NCBI GenBank assembly: GCA_902806565.1
Contig: CADCXA010000010.1
Span: 62,001-126,000, forward strand
Source of the DNA: Hypoxylon rubiginosum
Taxonomy: Eukaryota > Ascomycota > Sordariomycetes > Xylariales > Hypoxylaceae
Length of the DNA stretch: 64,000 bases
Reading direction: 5' to 3'
In this document: positions 11,407 through 22,017 of the stretch, piece by piece
Layout of the letters: every line of letters begins with the position of its first letter
Numbering within the stretch: position 1 is the stretch's first letter
Translations under genes and position numbers: made by a program
The notes under the pieces: model-generated
What the model was told of the DNA's origin: nothing
The model's database searches: none
The model's input: only the letters and a program-made list of their open reading frames with translations

Positions 11407-12245
11407 CTAGTTAGCCATTTTCTCGGAATGATGAAAGATGGGGCGCAATCTTGGGAATTTCAATATGGGCGTTTTCACCCTGTACGCCGGAAGATTACGA
11501 TGGAGAAGAACGGGTGACGCATCAGGAGGGGATGCTATGTTGATCCGGCGCGTAATGAAAGACATGCGATCAAGTAGGCTGACGCTGAAACGAGATATCT
11601 GAACGGCGAAAGGGAAATTCTGGGAGTCGTTAAAGCGCTGGCAGAAAGTCGGTGGATAGTGCCATTCCCTGTACTGCGACCATATGAACCTGCTGAAAAC
11701 ATTTAGCAATGACAACAACAACAACAAGGGAAGGATCAGTCTGGCTAGAGACTATACTCATTACCCCCATGAAGTGGAAACCACTCAATTGGGCCCACGA
11801 TGGTTACAGTCACTTTTCCCTGGAAATAACATTTTGTCGAATATTTGCTGGAACTAATCGAGTCCCGAAGGCACCAGGACAATGTCTGATTGTAGACCTA
11901 AAACCGACAATTGCTATTCTTCGTTTTGTGCGAGCAACCTGGACCACAGAGGTCGGTTGGGTGTCAACGTCCCGATTCATGGGAAGTCGGCTAGTTTACA
12001 GACTGGTGTACGCTCCATGGTCAAATGGACTCATCGAAGGAGTAGCTTAGATGGTGCGAACGCAATTGCCTCTCTACTTTATCATGATGTCGTCGGATAC
12101 GGCATCATAACCAACCATCTGGAGGATCTACCGGTTGTCCCTAGAGGTAATCGAAGGAGAGGATCTCGAAGATATCATGATCGCTAGAATGACGAGCCGA
12201 ACCGCCATCAGAATGATGGTACTATGCGAAGAATGTGGACTTGAC
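11407..12245 (+). pseudogene. LTR-retrotransposon pol remnant (RNase H-like)
   Basis: The plus strand, read across several TAG and TGA stops, has ETRYLNGEREILGVVKAL followed by AESRWIVPFPV. This resembles the RNase H part of LTR retrotransposon pol genes (E-x-x-Y-x-x-x-E-x-E-x-L-x-x-V-x-A-L). Later blocks are heavily mutated. No LTR or reverse transcriptase motif could be placed with certainty around it. It is old and inactive. The call rests on one motif, so moderate to low confidence. Confidence 0.4.
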
Positions 12246-13739
12246 GAAGCGTGACGGCGGGACGACGGGTAGCATCGATAGGAGAAAATCTAGCTAAGAT
12301 ATGTTAGCATCTTCGACGAACCAACCCTCAGCATAAAAGACATTGGCGACGTGTACAACGCGAACGAACCGAGCGAAGACCCGGATGGAATGTATTCCAC
12401 AGGCAACCGCTTCTCGAACGACGATAATGTAAACCCTGGCTCCATACCGAGTGCTTCAAATGAATTTACTTACGTCAGATCAATGCCTGGAGTTTTCTAT
12501 CTCAACATGGTCCATGCTCTAAAGGATAGAGCAACCTGGCTTACCACCTGGCACTTGGCAACCTGGCATAGCCTGAGGTGGTCTAAGCGTAGCATTGCCT
12601 GGCATAAGTTACCTACCTTATGTACATATAAATAGGTATAAACTCCGGGCTACTTCTATGCCGCCTAGAGGGCGGCCTTGCAATTTCTTCCAGTCCGCAC
12701 ATGTACACCTTTTTTTCTCCTACAACATCCCCCGCATCGAACAAGCTCGTCAGGGTAAGAATATATGTAGGTGGTCCCTGCATTTAAGCAAACTCCCTAA
12801 CATAGAGACCTGGAATACGCAGATGGAAGGTACGGAAATGGAAGGTGCGACACGCACTGTGGAGGTATTTAAGAACCTAGGCTATGGAGGGGCAACTCAA
12901 GCCTTTACATCCTCCATAAGCATCCTTAGAAATATACCCTCTTTTCTTACGCAGCCTTTAAGCCTAGGAGTCTCTTCTTTTTGAATATTCGTTGATTTCC
13001 CCGATGTTTTATCTTCATGATAACCCTAACTTTGGCAGGCCGCTTTGGCATGTTCTTGTATAGTCTACTAAAAAAGAATGCCTAGGAGGTATCTAAGTAG
13101 TTTTTGTGGCTCCGGCCGCATTAGTGGTCTGGTAATTGCATCAGTTCCCCGGGACTCCATTCTCACTCGCTGGCAATATCATACTTGTAAGTGGACCTTA
13201 GTCCTATTAACTCATCTTATTGTCTCAAAAAGGTCGTTTGTCTCAAAAGGAAATCAACTCTAACTTCGGAGTTCCTGGTATAGTACATAATTCCTTATGT
13301 GGTTTTTCTAGTGTACATAGGCAATTCCTCGGGCGGACGGTGGAGTTTCTGCCGAGCGTTGGCTGTCCCCGATCACCAACACCCTAGAAAGCCGCACAGG
13401 TCAGAAGGTCACGCGAGACGCCTTCGGCCCGTCCCGTTTACTATATATGCTTATTTGTGCACCGGGAAGATGGCGGCCTGGATCGAGACTAACTGCTATG
13501 TTCTTGCAAGAAGAGCTAAGATCCTGACAGGGAGGCGAGTGTGGAAGGGAGCGACCCGAGGAATTCTAATTGTTCAAGCAGTTCACACCCACGATAGTCC
13601 TTACTTACTTGATGTTCAAGCATCATGCTATCGCGTTTCAGCTGCGAAGATGCTAATAGAGGGCGGGCGATTTCTCGCAGCCCTACACGTTATCTTTCAT
13701 GAAAATCTCGGAGGCTTAGATAAGGCCGACCAAGAACCA
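12246..13739. other. No supportable gene
   Basis: Open frames here are short or of odd composition. A near-tandem run of tggcatt/cctggca words lies at about 12530-12605. The 167-codon frame starting at 13299 fuses unrelated sequence to the first bases of the older LINE copy, so it is a chance frame. Confidence 0.5.
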
Positions 13740-14230
13740 TCAACCCTGCACTTCGTACTCCCCTGTGGACCAATGGACTCGGCGGAGTGGAGAGCACCCT
13801 AGGGTGATATCTTCTGGCAAACTAGTCTATTACCAGTGGGATGACCTTCACAGGCATACCAGGACAAGCTACTCGGTGTTCAGGCTTGGTGATAGCCATG
13901 ATCTTTTCCAATGTCCTCTTTGCGGAGACTGATCACTACACACTCCTTACGACCCTACCAAAGAGAAGAACAGAGCTGCCAGAGCGCACTCAGTATAGGG
14001 TGGCAGACGACGATTTGGAGAAGCTGGCTGGCCTGGTCGAAGCAAGCGTGGCTTCCCTTTACAGGGCGCAAGACATAGTCTTCAAGGACAGACAAGCAGA
14101 CTGGTAGACCGATGACAGTAGGGAATCGTGGCAAGCCTTTAGGGAAGCCGAGGTGAACAGGGACCTTGGCGAAGAAGGCCACATACCGGAACAACGACAC
14201 TTCTTTTCGGTGGTCCATAAGAATAAGAGG
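13740..14230 (+). mobile_element. Older LINE copy, left part (endonuclease region)
   Basis: Sequence from about 13740 matches the endonuclease gene of the younger LINE (compare 16150-16210), then after a deletion continues with MTFTGIPGQATRCSG and, after another small deletion, DHYTLLTTLP. It ends in EQRHFFSVVHKNKR, and that reading continues at 20122 as KRNYWHGIIDKAYTDG. The younger LINE is inserted between. This copy has several deletions and stops and is inactive. It usefully preserves a CAA codon where the younger copy has TAA. Confidence 0.8.
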
Positions 14231-14269
14231 GGTCCGCTGCAGCCTAATACCCCATCTAATCTAACAAAG

Positions 14270-15922
14270 CAGAATAAGAAGAGGAAGCCTGCAAACGTGC
14301 AGCCTCCTCCAGTCATCGACCTCACTGGAAAGGATGCTTCAAGAAACAAAAACGACATTGCCTCAGCAGCCATTATACCCCATCTCAACGAGATGGACCG
14401 ACTGGCCCGCATAAACAAACAGGTCCTAGGCGACCTGGCCAAGGACCTAGACGCCTTCGTGGGCTCCTACAAGGGAGACCACCTGTCGGAACACAGAGCC
14501 CAGGCAAGATCCTTCGTAGGGATGCTTGTGGGCCACCTTAACACAGCTGTCTTCTCAGCTACGAACGGATCGTTATACGCACCGATATGAATCCGAAGCT
14601 CCCAACCGACCACGTCGTCCGAGCAACCGAAAAGCAATTCGGGCAAACAAGTCTCGTGGGCCAAGGTGGCACAGACGGGCCACCAAAATAAAAACAATAC
14701 AGACCACAGCTCCCACAGCGGGGCTTCAACAAGGAAGACCCTAACAAGAACAGAGTCTTTAATCTCCGGTAATTCCAGTATTACTGCAAGGGAAGATATG
14801 AGGCTCCTGATACGCCTCCCGGCCGAACGCCAACTCAGCAAAGAGCCGCCCTTCACCCTTTATACAGCACTTTGCAAGGAGTTCGAAGACCTAGGGCTGC
14901 AGCTGGCAGATATCCCTGACGTTACCCCCATAGCTACCGGGTGGGCGGTACGAGTCTCGACCAAACAATTGAGACAACAACTCCTCAAGCCTGAAAACAA
15001 GCTGCGTGTTGGCAGGGTGATAAGCGCGACTTTATTAAAGTCCCAGAGGTGTAATACAATTACATCATGGCGAACGTCCCCCATAGTTTTCCATCATACA
15101 TCGAGCCGGGCATAACAATCCTGACTGAGCAAGTCATTCAGGACGAAGTTGAGGCCTAAACAAAGCAACGACCCGTTAGCTGCCGGCCGTCCCGCAAGGG
15201 CCCCGATCCGGTAACAAACAAAGGTACCTGGACCATCTCGTTCCTCACGCCGGTGAGGTCCTTTAGGCTCTTCAACACTAGCCGACCCTCAAGGTTGCTG
15301 GAGAAGAAGCCAGTCATCGAGAGACACGACCCTGGATGCCAGGGCTACTGCAACGTTAGACGCTGCAGCAGACAACCGCGCTGCACAGCGAAAGGATAGA
15401 CTAACACGAGCAGGACCCGTGTGCAAAGTTGGCTCGATGTGCCAACTGCCACGGACCTTTCCCGGCGGACCACGAGAACTGCCCTGCGGCCCCTAAGAGG
15501 GTCGGGGGACAAATTGTTCGACTCAGCAAACGACAGCTCCAATCGGTACGACGCGCCGGAGCCAAAAGATACAGAGACGAGTACGTCCAACCTGGCGACC
15601 AGAGCGCCCAGAACTCCAGTGACGACAGCATAACGGCGGCGCCGCCGACTGGAGGGGCACCTCAACAGGACAATAGAACGAGCAGGAGCCGGACGTCCAG
15701 GGTAGCCAGACCAGACGTCACACCTGCAACGTTCAACAGCGAGGGAGATTCCTCAACTACGGGCACCGGCTCAGGCTCAGGTGCGGAGATCGACAGGGAC
15801 GCGGAAGGGGATGTACAGATGGATACGACCCGAACCCCCGGTGATACCACAGGACGTGGAACCCGCTCGGCTGCCGCCACAGCCAGAGCAGGCTGGAACA
15901 GACCTCTCCCACGTATTGATTA
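14270..15922 (+). pseudogene. LINE ORF1 (Gag-like, CCHC knuckles), frame-broken
   Basis: The ORF1 product has a basic, low-complexity N-terminal part (PPVIDLTGKDASRNK), a helical segment (LARINKQVLGDLAKDLDAF) and a nucleic-acid-binding middle (LSKEPPFTLYTALCKEF). It ends with cysteine knuckles, including CANCHGPFPADHENC at about 15438-15482. It cannot be read in one frame: there are breaks near 14590, 15020-15040, 15160 and 15420 and at least one TAA/TAG of RIP type. The equivalent protein in the second LINE (33518-34975, minus strand) shows the same order. The role in the family is to coat LINE RNA in ribonucleoprotein particles. Confidence 0.8.
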
Positions 15923-16504
15923 ATGCCGAGACACGGATCGGCACGTCAAGGCGGCCAAACAAGGGGCCGCCGGGGAGAGGGGAGAAAACGCCGGCAGAAC
16001 ATGCTGGTAGCATGGTGCAACGTAGGGCACAACGGCCCTGCACACGACACCTTCCTAGCGCTCTGCTTCGACAACGGCGTGGACGTGGTACACGTCCAGG
16101 AGCCGTGGTGCAAAGCCAACACGAAGACAAAGAATCACCAAGCTTACACCTCGTATTCCCCAGTGGATGAGTGGAATGCCAGGAGGGAGCACCCCAGGGT
16201 GATATCCTACACCAGGAAAAGGACCTCTCACCTAATTCAGCTGAGACGTCCTATACCTACACGAGACATGCTCTGGATAGACGTCAATGGGTACGCAATG
16301 CTCAACATCTATCGCAAGGCCAGGAGAGACAAAGTCATCAACTACATTACCAACTTGGAACCACCTCCCAACTGCCTGGTAGGAGGAGACTTCAACGCAC
16401 GCCACCCAAACTTCGAGCCCAGCCACGAGGGCCGAGATAGGGGATGCGACCTGGCAGACTGGTCAGCAACCAGCGGCATGACCTTCACAGGCGTGCCAGG
16501 ATAA
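15923..16504 (+). pseudogene. LINE ORF2, endonuclease part, cut by TAA
   Basis: This is the N-terminal part of ORF2, an AP-type endonuclease that nicks target DNA. Visible motifs are VVHVQEPW (catalytic Glu), YAMLNIYRKA, and VGGDFNARHP (Asp and Asn). The frame then stops at TAA (16502-16504) and resumes as ATRCSGSVIDMVFSN with SGSDHYSLLTT, which holds the SDH catalytic triad residues. The older copy at 13860-13875 reads GQATRCSG at the same place, so the stop arose from CAA by C-to-T. Two more TAG stops follow at about 16736 and 16812. Confidence 0.85.
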
Positions 16505-16805
16505 GCCACTCGATGTTCGGGCTCGGTAATAGATATGGTATTTTCCAACGTCCCGTTTGCGGAGACGGTGGTTACCAACGAGCTACGGAGCGGGTCCGAC
16601 CATTATTCCCTCCTAACCACCATCCCCAGACGGCCAATGGAGCTGCCACAGAGAATGCAGTATAAGGTGGGTGACGACGACCTGGAACGCCTTGCGGGGC
16701 TAGTCCAGGCAGGCGTCGAGACCCTACCGGAGACATAGAACATAGGCTCCACCGGCGAATTGGACAGCTGCGTGGAGAAGCTCACGAAGATCTTTAATCT
16801 AGGCT

Positions 16806-19604
16806 GTGGGTAGGCCCAAGCAACCCCTCTGCAAACAAGCGGACTGGTGGACTGAAGACTGCAAGATGGCCTGGAAAGATTTCAAGGAAGCTGAGGCACA
16901 CAGGGACCCTGGAGAAGAAGGGTACATCCAAGAGCAACGGCACTTCTTCTCCGTGGTACGCAAGGCCAAAAGGGCATACTGGCACGGCATCATAGACAAA
17001 GCGTACACAGATTCCAAGCTCTATAGGGTAGTGGGCTGGCATAAGCTCACGCCCAAAATGACATCCCCTCCCCTGAAGGTGGATGGCAGGATCATCGAGA
17101 ACAACATGGAAAAGGCAGAGGCACTGAGGAAGGAAATCCTCGAACGCTTTAACGCCGACGACGACCTGGATCACGACCCATTAGCCAACTGGAGCCCGGG
17201 AGAACAGAGGCTACCATGGGTTGACACCCTTACGCTCGAGGAAGTGGAGAAACACACAATAGGAGTCTCCAGCACCTCCCCCGGGACGGACTGGATCACA
17301 GTACGCTTCCTGAGAGCCTGCTGGGAACACATCAAGCACTACATCCACGGACTGTTTCTACAGTGCCTACAGAGAGCACACTTCCCCGCGGAGTGGCACC
17401 TGGCAGAGGTAACCATGATACCCAAACCAGGCAAGAGAGATAAATCTTCACCTCGCTCGTGGAGACCTATAGCACTGCTGTCCTGCCTTGGCAAGGGCCT
17501 GGAGAGGCTCCTTGCGAGGAGGATGGCATGGACTGCTCTGATACACAACGTAGTGAGCCCACAGCACTGTGGCGCCCTCCCTAGGAGGTCTGCCATGGAC
17601 CTTGTGGCATCATTCACCCACGATGCAGAGCACGCACTGGCCAGCGGATACAAAGCATCCATGGCCACACTGGATGTGCAGGGAGCCTTCGACGCTCTCC
17701 TAGGAAAACGACTCCTCCTACGGATGCGTCAACAGGGTTGGCCGATACAGTGCCTCAACCTGGTTCGGTCCTTCCTCGAAGCCCGGAAAGTGAGGGTACG
17801 TCTCGAGGACACCGTCACCGGATACGCCACTACAGGGTGCGGCACGCCGCAGGGCTCCCCCCTATCACCAGTCCTGTACATCCTCTACCTGGCAGAGGCC
17901 CTGAAGCAAGACACGAAGCTGAGGTTCGGCTACACAGACAACATATGCCTCTACAGGGTATCACGCACCTTGCAAAGGAATGTCGAGCTACTAGCGGAGG
18001 ACATAAGGAGCCTGAGAGAATGGGGCTTCACTAATGAAGTTTACTTCGCCCCAGAAAAGTGCAAGCTACTGCACTTGACAAGGGTAAGAGGCATAGAGAA
18101 CCCCCCCATAGTGGTGGACGAAACATTTACCATACAACCCATCCCGGTACCCGTATCCGGTGAGAAGGCCCTAGCACTCCGATGGCTGGGAGTATGGTTC
18201 GACAAGAGGCTTAACTTCAGGAGACACGTGGCGGAAAGGGCAGGCAGGGGAATGCTGCTTACCCAGCACATCCGCAACCTAGCCAACACTGTCCACGGCC
18301 CCCCAGCAGATGGGCTACGAAAAGCAGTAATCACCTGCGTATTGCCAACGGTACTGTACGGTACTGAAGCGTGGTACGGAGGGCGAGTGAAACCAGCGAG
18401 AAACCGGGCACAGTCCGGCAAGGAAGTTGTCAGCGCCAGGGTAGGCGGACACATAGCCGAAATCGACCGGGCTATCAAGATGGCTACAAAAGCCACCCTC
18501 CCGGTATGGAGGACCACCCCGAACCCTACACTATACAGGGACTCGGGACTCCCGACAGCACAAGCAGCACTGGATATAGCACTCGGGCGCTTTGCGTACC
18601 GGCTGCGGACAGCGGATCGCAAACACCCCCTCGTTCCCAGAACGGACCTCAGGGCAATAAACAGAGGCAGGGGCACAGGAGGCTTCCAAAGGCTCAAGAC
18701 AAAGGTGCAAACCACAGGCAAACTCCTGCCACCGATAGAAAGACCGCTACTGATACCACCACGATATCCACCCGGCTCCAGAGAAGATCCCACAGGGGGA
18801 CTCACTAAGAAGGAGGCGGCCAACGCCTTCAGGGACTGGCTAACCACCCTACCAGAAACAGACGTCGTGGTATACACGGACGGATCGAAGGAACACCTGG
18901 ATGTTGGCTACGGGGTAGCCATCTATCAGGGCAACAAACTGATAACAAAGGAAAAGGGGAAGCTCCATCCCTGCTCCATAATCTTCGACGCTGAAGTGGT
19001 AGGAGCCTGGAAGGGCCTGGAACACGTCCTGACGAAACTTCAACACCTCCATCAACACAGAATATGGGTGTGCCTAGATAACACAGGAGCCATTTGGGGA
19101 CTGCGGGGCAACGCCGCGATATCCTCTCAGTGGGCATACCGCAAATTCCACAAGGCAGCCGACACCTACGACGTTAAGGTTAAATGGTGCCCTGGCCACT
19201 GCAAGGTGGATGGAAACGAGCTAGCAGACCAGCTTGCCAAAGAAGGCACCAAACTCAACGAAATCAACGGCGATTGCCCACGGACGGCCTATGGGATTAA
19301 GTCCATGGCACGCCAAATAGCCAAACACCGCCGGGAGATCTGGTGGGACAAGGCTGCAGACGACCTATCCACGAGATACAAGAACTGGAACCTCAGCTAC
19401 CAACTGAGCTGCCCACAGGAACTGAAAGAGTTCTCGAGACCAGTACTCCACAGGTATTTAGCTCTGAGAACCGGACACGAAGACTTTACGTGGTACCACA
19501 AAAAGTTCAAGCACCAAAATACCAACCTGAAGTGCTCCTATAATAAAGTAAAGACTCCAAACCACATACTATTCTATAAAAAAAACGCTGGCGTCCTTCC
19601 ATAA
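16806..19604 (+). pseudogene. LINE ORF2, reverse transcriptase and RNase H part
   Basis: A long open stretch of 932 codons. Reverse transcriptase blocks appear in order: PGKRDKSSPRSWRPIALL, ATLDVQGAFDALL (first catalytic Asp), GCGTPQGSPLSPVLYILYL, and the FGYTDNICLYR block. The last should be Y-A-D-D; it reads Y-T-D-N, and both changes are G-to-A. RNase H follows with VVVYTDGSK, FDAEVVGAW, VCLDNTGAIW and CPGHCKVDGNELADQLAKEG, so all four acidic residues are kept. The C-terminal end has a reduced CCHC remnant (LKCSYNKVKTPNH). The frame is open but linked stops upstream and loss of the catalytic Asp mean it should not work. Confidence 0.9.
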
Positions 19605-20121
19605 ATGGCCAGGGAAATCATAAAGCCTTCAAGGACTTCCTGCACATAACGAGCTATTTCAAACGGATTTGCATCCGCCAATAGCTCCCACTAACCCTCT
19701 TTCTTTAACTATAACTCTAGGGATACTTTCAAAAGGCGTTAAGGGCTAAAATCATAAAACACACCATACACTTTTCCTTCATTGCATACAAACACGGGAA
19801 CACCATAGACTGCAACAGCCAGACCACACACAAGATAACCCATAGGGCCTAGACCACAAGGCCTAAAAAGCCACCAACTAAACGTAATTCTAATAAAAAA
19901 ACAACAGCTGGGTACTACCCTTAACCGGCGAAGGGAGGATACAACGTGAGACGCTTTTCAGCAACACATCTTCAGACAAGACTTACTAAATAGATTACCA
20001 TATAAAATAATATAAAATAATCCTAGCTTAGCACGCCCACTATACCCCAAGGGAGGCTCTAAGATAGCTGCGACGCAGCGGTCCCCTGGCGGTTAATAAT
20101 CACTACTACTACACTACTACT

Positions 20122-20231
20122 ATAAGAACAAGAGGAACTACTGGCACGGCATTATAGACAAGGCCTACACAGATGGCTGAAGCGCTCAGAGGAGAGATCT
20201 TAGGACGCTTCAGCGCTGATGATGACTTGGA
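20122..20231 (+). mobile_element. Older LINE copy, middle fragment
   Basis: Continuation of the older LINE on the right of the nested element: KRNYWHGIIDKAYTDG, a deletion, then AEALRGEILGRFSADDDLD. It matches residues of the younger ORF2 around 16975-17180. Confidence 0.8.
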
Positions 20232-20691
20232 TGATGATGAATTTGTTTACGGCCGGCTAACTACCTAGACATACAATATATCTATTGGCACAGCGACGCG
20301 CAACAGTGGCGCATAGGACGTCTGGAGTACCTCCAAGGAGACAGAGCCAGAGTTTCGCCTGACATATAGAAATCCACCGCTGTTCCTGCTCGTTTGCATT
20401 TCCTCCCCTTCGCTTGCCCTATACGGATATAGGGGCTTTTTCTAACCAGGGCGCCGGCCCTAGCTAGCCGATCCATTTCGCTTCAGGAAAAACCCTTCTC
20501 CAAGCCCGCCTATTCTAACGTCTCAGAAACCACCCTCCCGACGCCCGGCGAGCCCTAAAATGGGATTTAAAAAACCTGAGAATCGGATGGTTAAATAGAC
20601 CACGGCGGGATTCGAACCCACTTGTGTCCCCGTGCATTGCAATGCACGGGCCACACACAGCCAGGCGCTTTAACCACTGCGCCACGTGGGA
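20232..20691 (-). mobile_element. tRNA-derived SINE with perfect 14-bp target duplication
   Basis: A 460-bp insertion lies in the older LINE, flanked on both sides by gatgatgacttgga (20218-20231 and 20692-20705). Read on the minus strand it starts with a tRNA-like head carrying an A box (TGGCGCAGTGG) and a B box (GGTTCGAATCC). It then has about 360 bp of unrelated body and ends in a CATCATCAT-type tail next to the left duplication. Head, body, simple-repeat tail and long target duplication are what defines a SINE. Size and plan resemble Mg-SINE of Magnaporthe, but I could not compare sequence. It must have been mobilised by a LINE, possibly of the family it sits in. Confidence 0.85.
20597..20691 (-). 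promoter_or_regulatory. tRNA-like head of the SINE (Pol III promoter)
   Basis: A cloverleaf is partly possible: D arm GCGC/GCGC and T arm GTGGG-TTCGAAT-CCCGC pair, but the outer two acceptor pairs fail. Between the anticodon side and T arm lies a perfect 22-base palindrome starting cccgtgcattg. A and B boxes match consensus and would serve as an internal RNA polymerase III promoter. Because it is at the edge of a SINE, I call it a head and not a working tRNA gene; no anticodon is assigned. Confidence 0.75.
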
Positions 20692-20885
20692 GATGATGAC
20701 TTGGACTACGACCCCCTAGAGGGGTGACAGCAGAGAGAACAGAAACACCCTCACCCTAGAAGAGGAAGGTTTCCATGGCCACCCTAGACGTCCAGGGGGC
20801 CTTCGATGCACTCCTGAGCCGCCGGCTCCTGCAGAGAATGAGACAGCAAGGCTGGCCACTCCAGTGCCTGAGACTTGTGACTAGA
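20692..20885 (+). mobile_element. Older LINE copy, right fragment
   Basis: After the SINE the older LINE resumes with DDLDYDPLEG, then after a deletion MATLDVQGAFDALLSRRL and MRQQGWPLQCLRLV, matching reverse transcriptase of the younger copy. The match ends at about 20885. Confidence 0.8.
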
Positions 20886-21131
20886 AATGGTGCTCATCTG
20901 TGGCGTAAAGGAAGCTTGCGACAGTGACCCCCCCCTTACGAAGCTAGTTATATACAACCGCCTTAATTGCCAAAGAAATATCAGACTTTGAAGTGAATGG
21001 CTCAGCGGCTTACACGGGGTCGTGCCACAAGGGCGAGGAGTGTCTTGCAGATGCGTGAAATTTCGACCAGTGGGTGTTTCCCGAAATGATGCCGAAACGA
21101 TGGACATACCTGCAAACCGCGACCGAGGACG

Positions 21132-21518
21132 ATGAACCAGGATCCGAGAACGGACAGTTCGCAGGACCACCCTCAGGTCGAGATTGAACTCGGTCATGTG
21201 GTTCCCAAGATAGTGTTTGAAACAATGTCTTGCGAGACAAAATATTCTAGTGACCCTTCAGTCCCTTGTAGCATGATTGCACTTCAAAAGGCACATATCA
21301 TACCCAGGCAGTGCCTGCGCGAATACCTCCCCATGGGTGGCCCGGGTGTACACGACCCCATAACCTACTACTTCTCTATATGTCTCGTGTCTTCGGGCGT
21401 GGAGGGGCACGTGAGATCCCCGTATTCTTTATCTACAACGGCACGCCAGGGACAGCTGACACTATCGAGGCTAACACTCCTGACAACTGCGCAACAAGCT
21501 AAGTTCACTACCTACTAA
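21132..21518 (+). pseudogene. Possible HNH nuclease relic
   Basis: A 128-codon frame contains IELGHVVPKIVFETMSC and, further on, PCSMIALQKAHIIPRQC. C-x(n)-A-H-I-I-P is the first half of the HNH_2 motif found in many fungal genes. The second half (N..H) is not seen, and the frame decays after 21520. Downstream to 21850 the plus strand still has protein-like patches (YYKELIYNRERVAIEKL, QYVKKLTRRKVD) with stops. It may be a fragment of another HNH gene related to those at 40 and 62 kb, but similarity beyond the motif is not evident. Confidence 0.35.
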
Positions 21519-22017
21519 CCTCAACTACTACAAAGAGCTTATCTATAACAGAGAGCGAGTCGCTATCGAGAAGCTTAAGGACACACAGACCTACACATGG
21601 TCGAGGCCGCGGATATGACATATCAATTTAATCCTACCCACTACTTCATTAGTCGCGCAGCACCAGCCAATCGCTCCCATAGGCGTTCGAGTACGACGCG
21701 TCGCAGGTGTAGAAATTTCTCAGTATGTTAAGAAGCTCACGAGGAGAAAAGTCGACGCCAGTCACCAACCACCAGAGTCCCTTTGGTCTCCATTCAGGCG
21801 AGATTCTCGAGGACTCTACCGGCATTGAGTATTTCCACCGAATCGCAGCCGACTACCCACCCGCCGATGGATCGCCTCGTCATTCAGGCCGGAATCGAAT
21901 CGAAGTTAAATGGGAGGACGGCAAGGCGACGAAGACAGGCTTGGTCGGGCATAAACGAGATTGGACGCCAAAGATGAACTTTCGCCTCTTTTGGTTCGGG
22001 ATCTATATTTCCCACCA

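Larger units (their letters stand above)
14231..20121 (+). mobile_element. Near-complete Tad-type LINE, nested, with 14-bp target duplication
   Basis: The element is about 5.9 kb. It carries ORF1 (zinc-knuckle protein), ORF2 (AP-endonuclease, reverse transcriptase, RNase H) and a 3' untranslated tail ending in an ACT-rich simple repeat (20100-20121). It is flanked by ataagaataagagg at 14217-14230 and ataagaacaagagg at 20122-20135, a 14-bp target duplication with one transition. The site is inside an older LINE of the same family. Domain order and an RNase H after the reverse transcriptase fit the fungal Tad1 clade. Stops and a damaged catalytic motif make it non-autonomous today. Confidence 0.9.

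Noticed and set aside
13299..13802. 167-codon frame before the older LINE
   Set aside because: It mixes unrelated sequence with the out-of-frame start of the LINE endonuclease match.
15345..16130. Several minus-strand frames over LINE ORF1
   Set aside because: The zinc-knuckle protein on the plus strand explains the region.
18041..18877. 278-codon minus-strand frame
   Set aside because: It is antisense to the LINE reverse transcriptase and has no motif.
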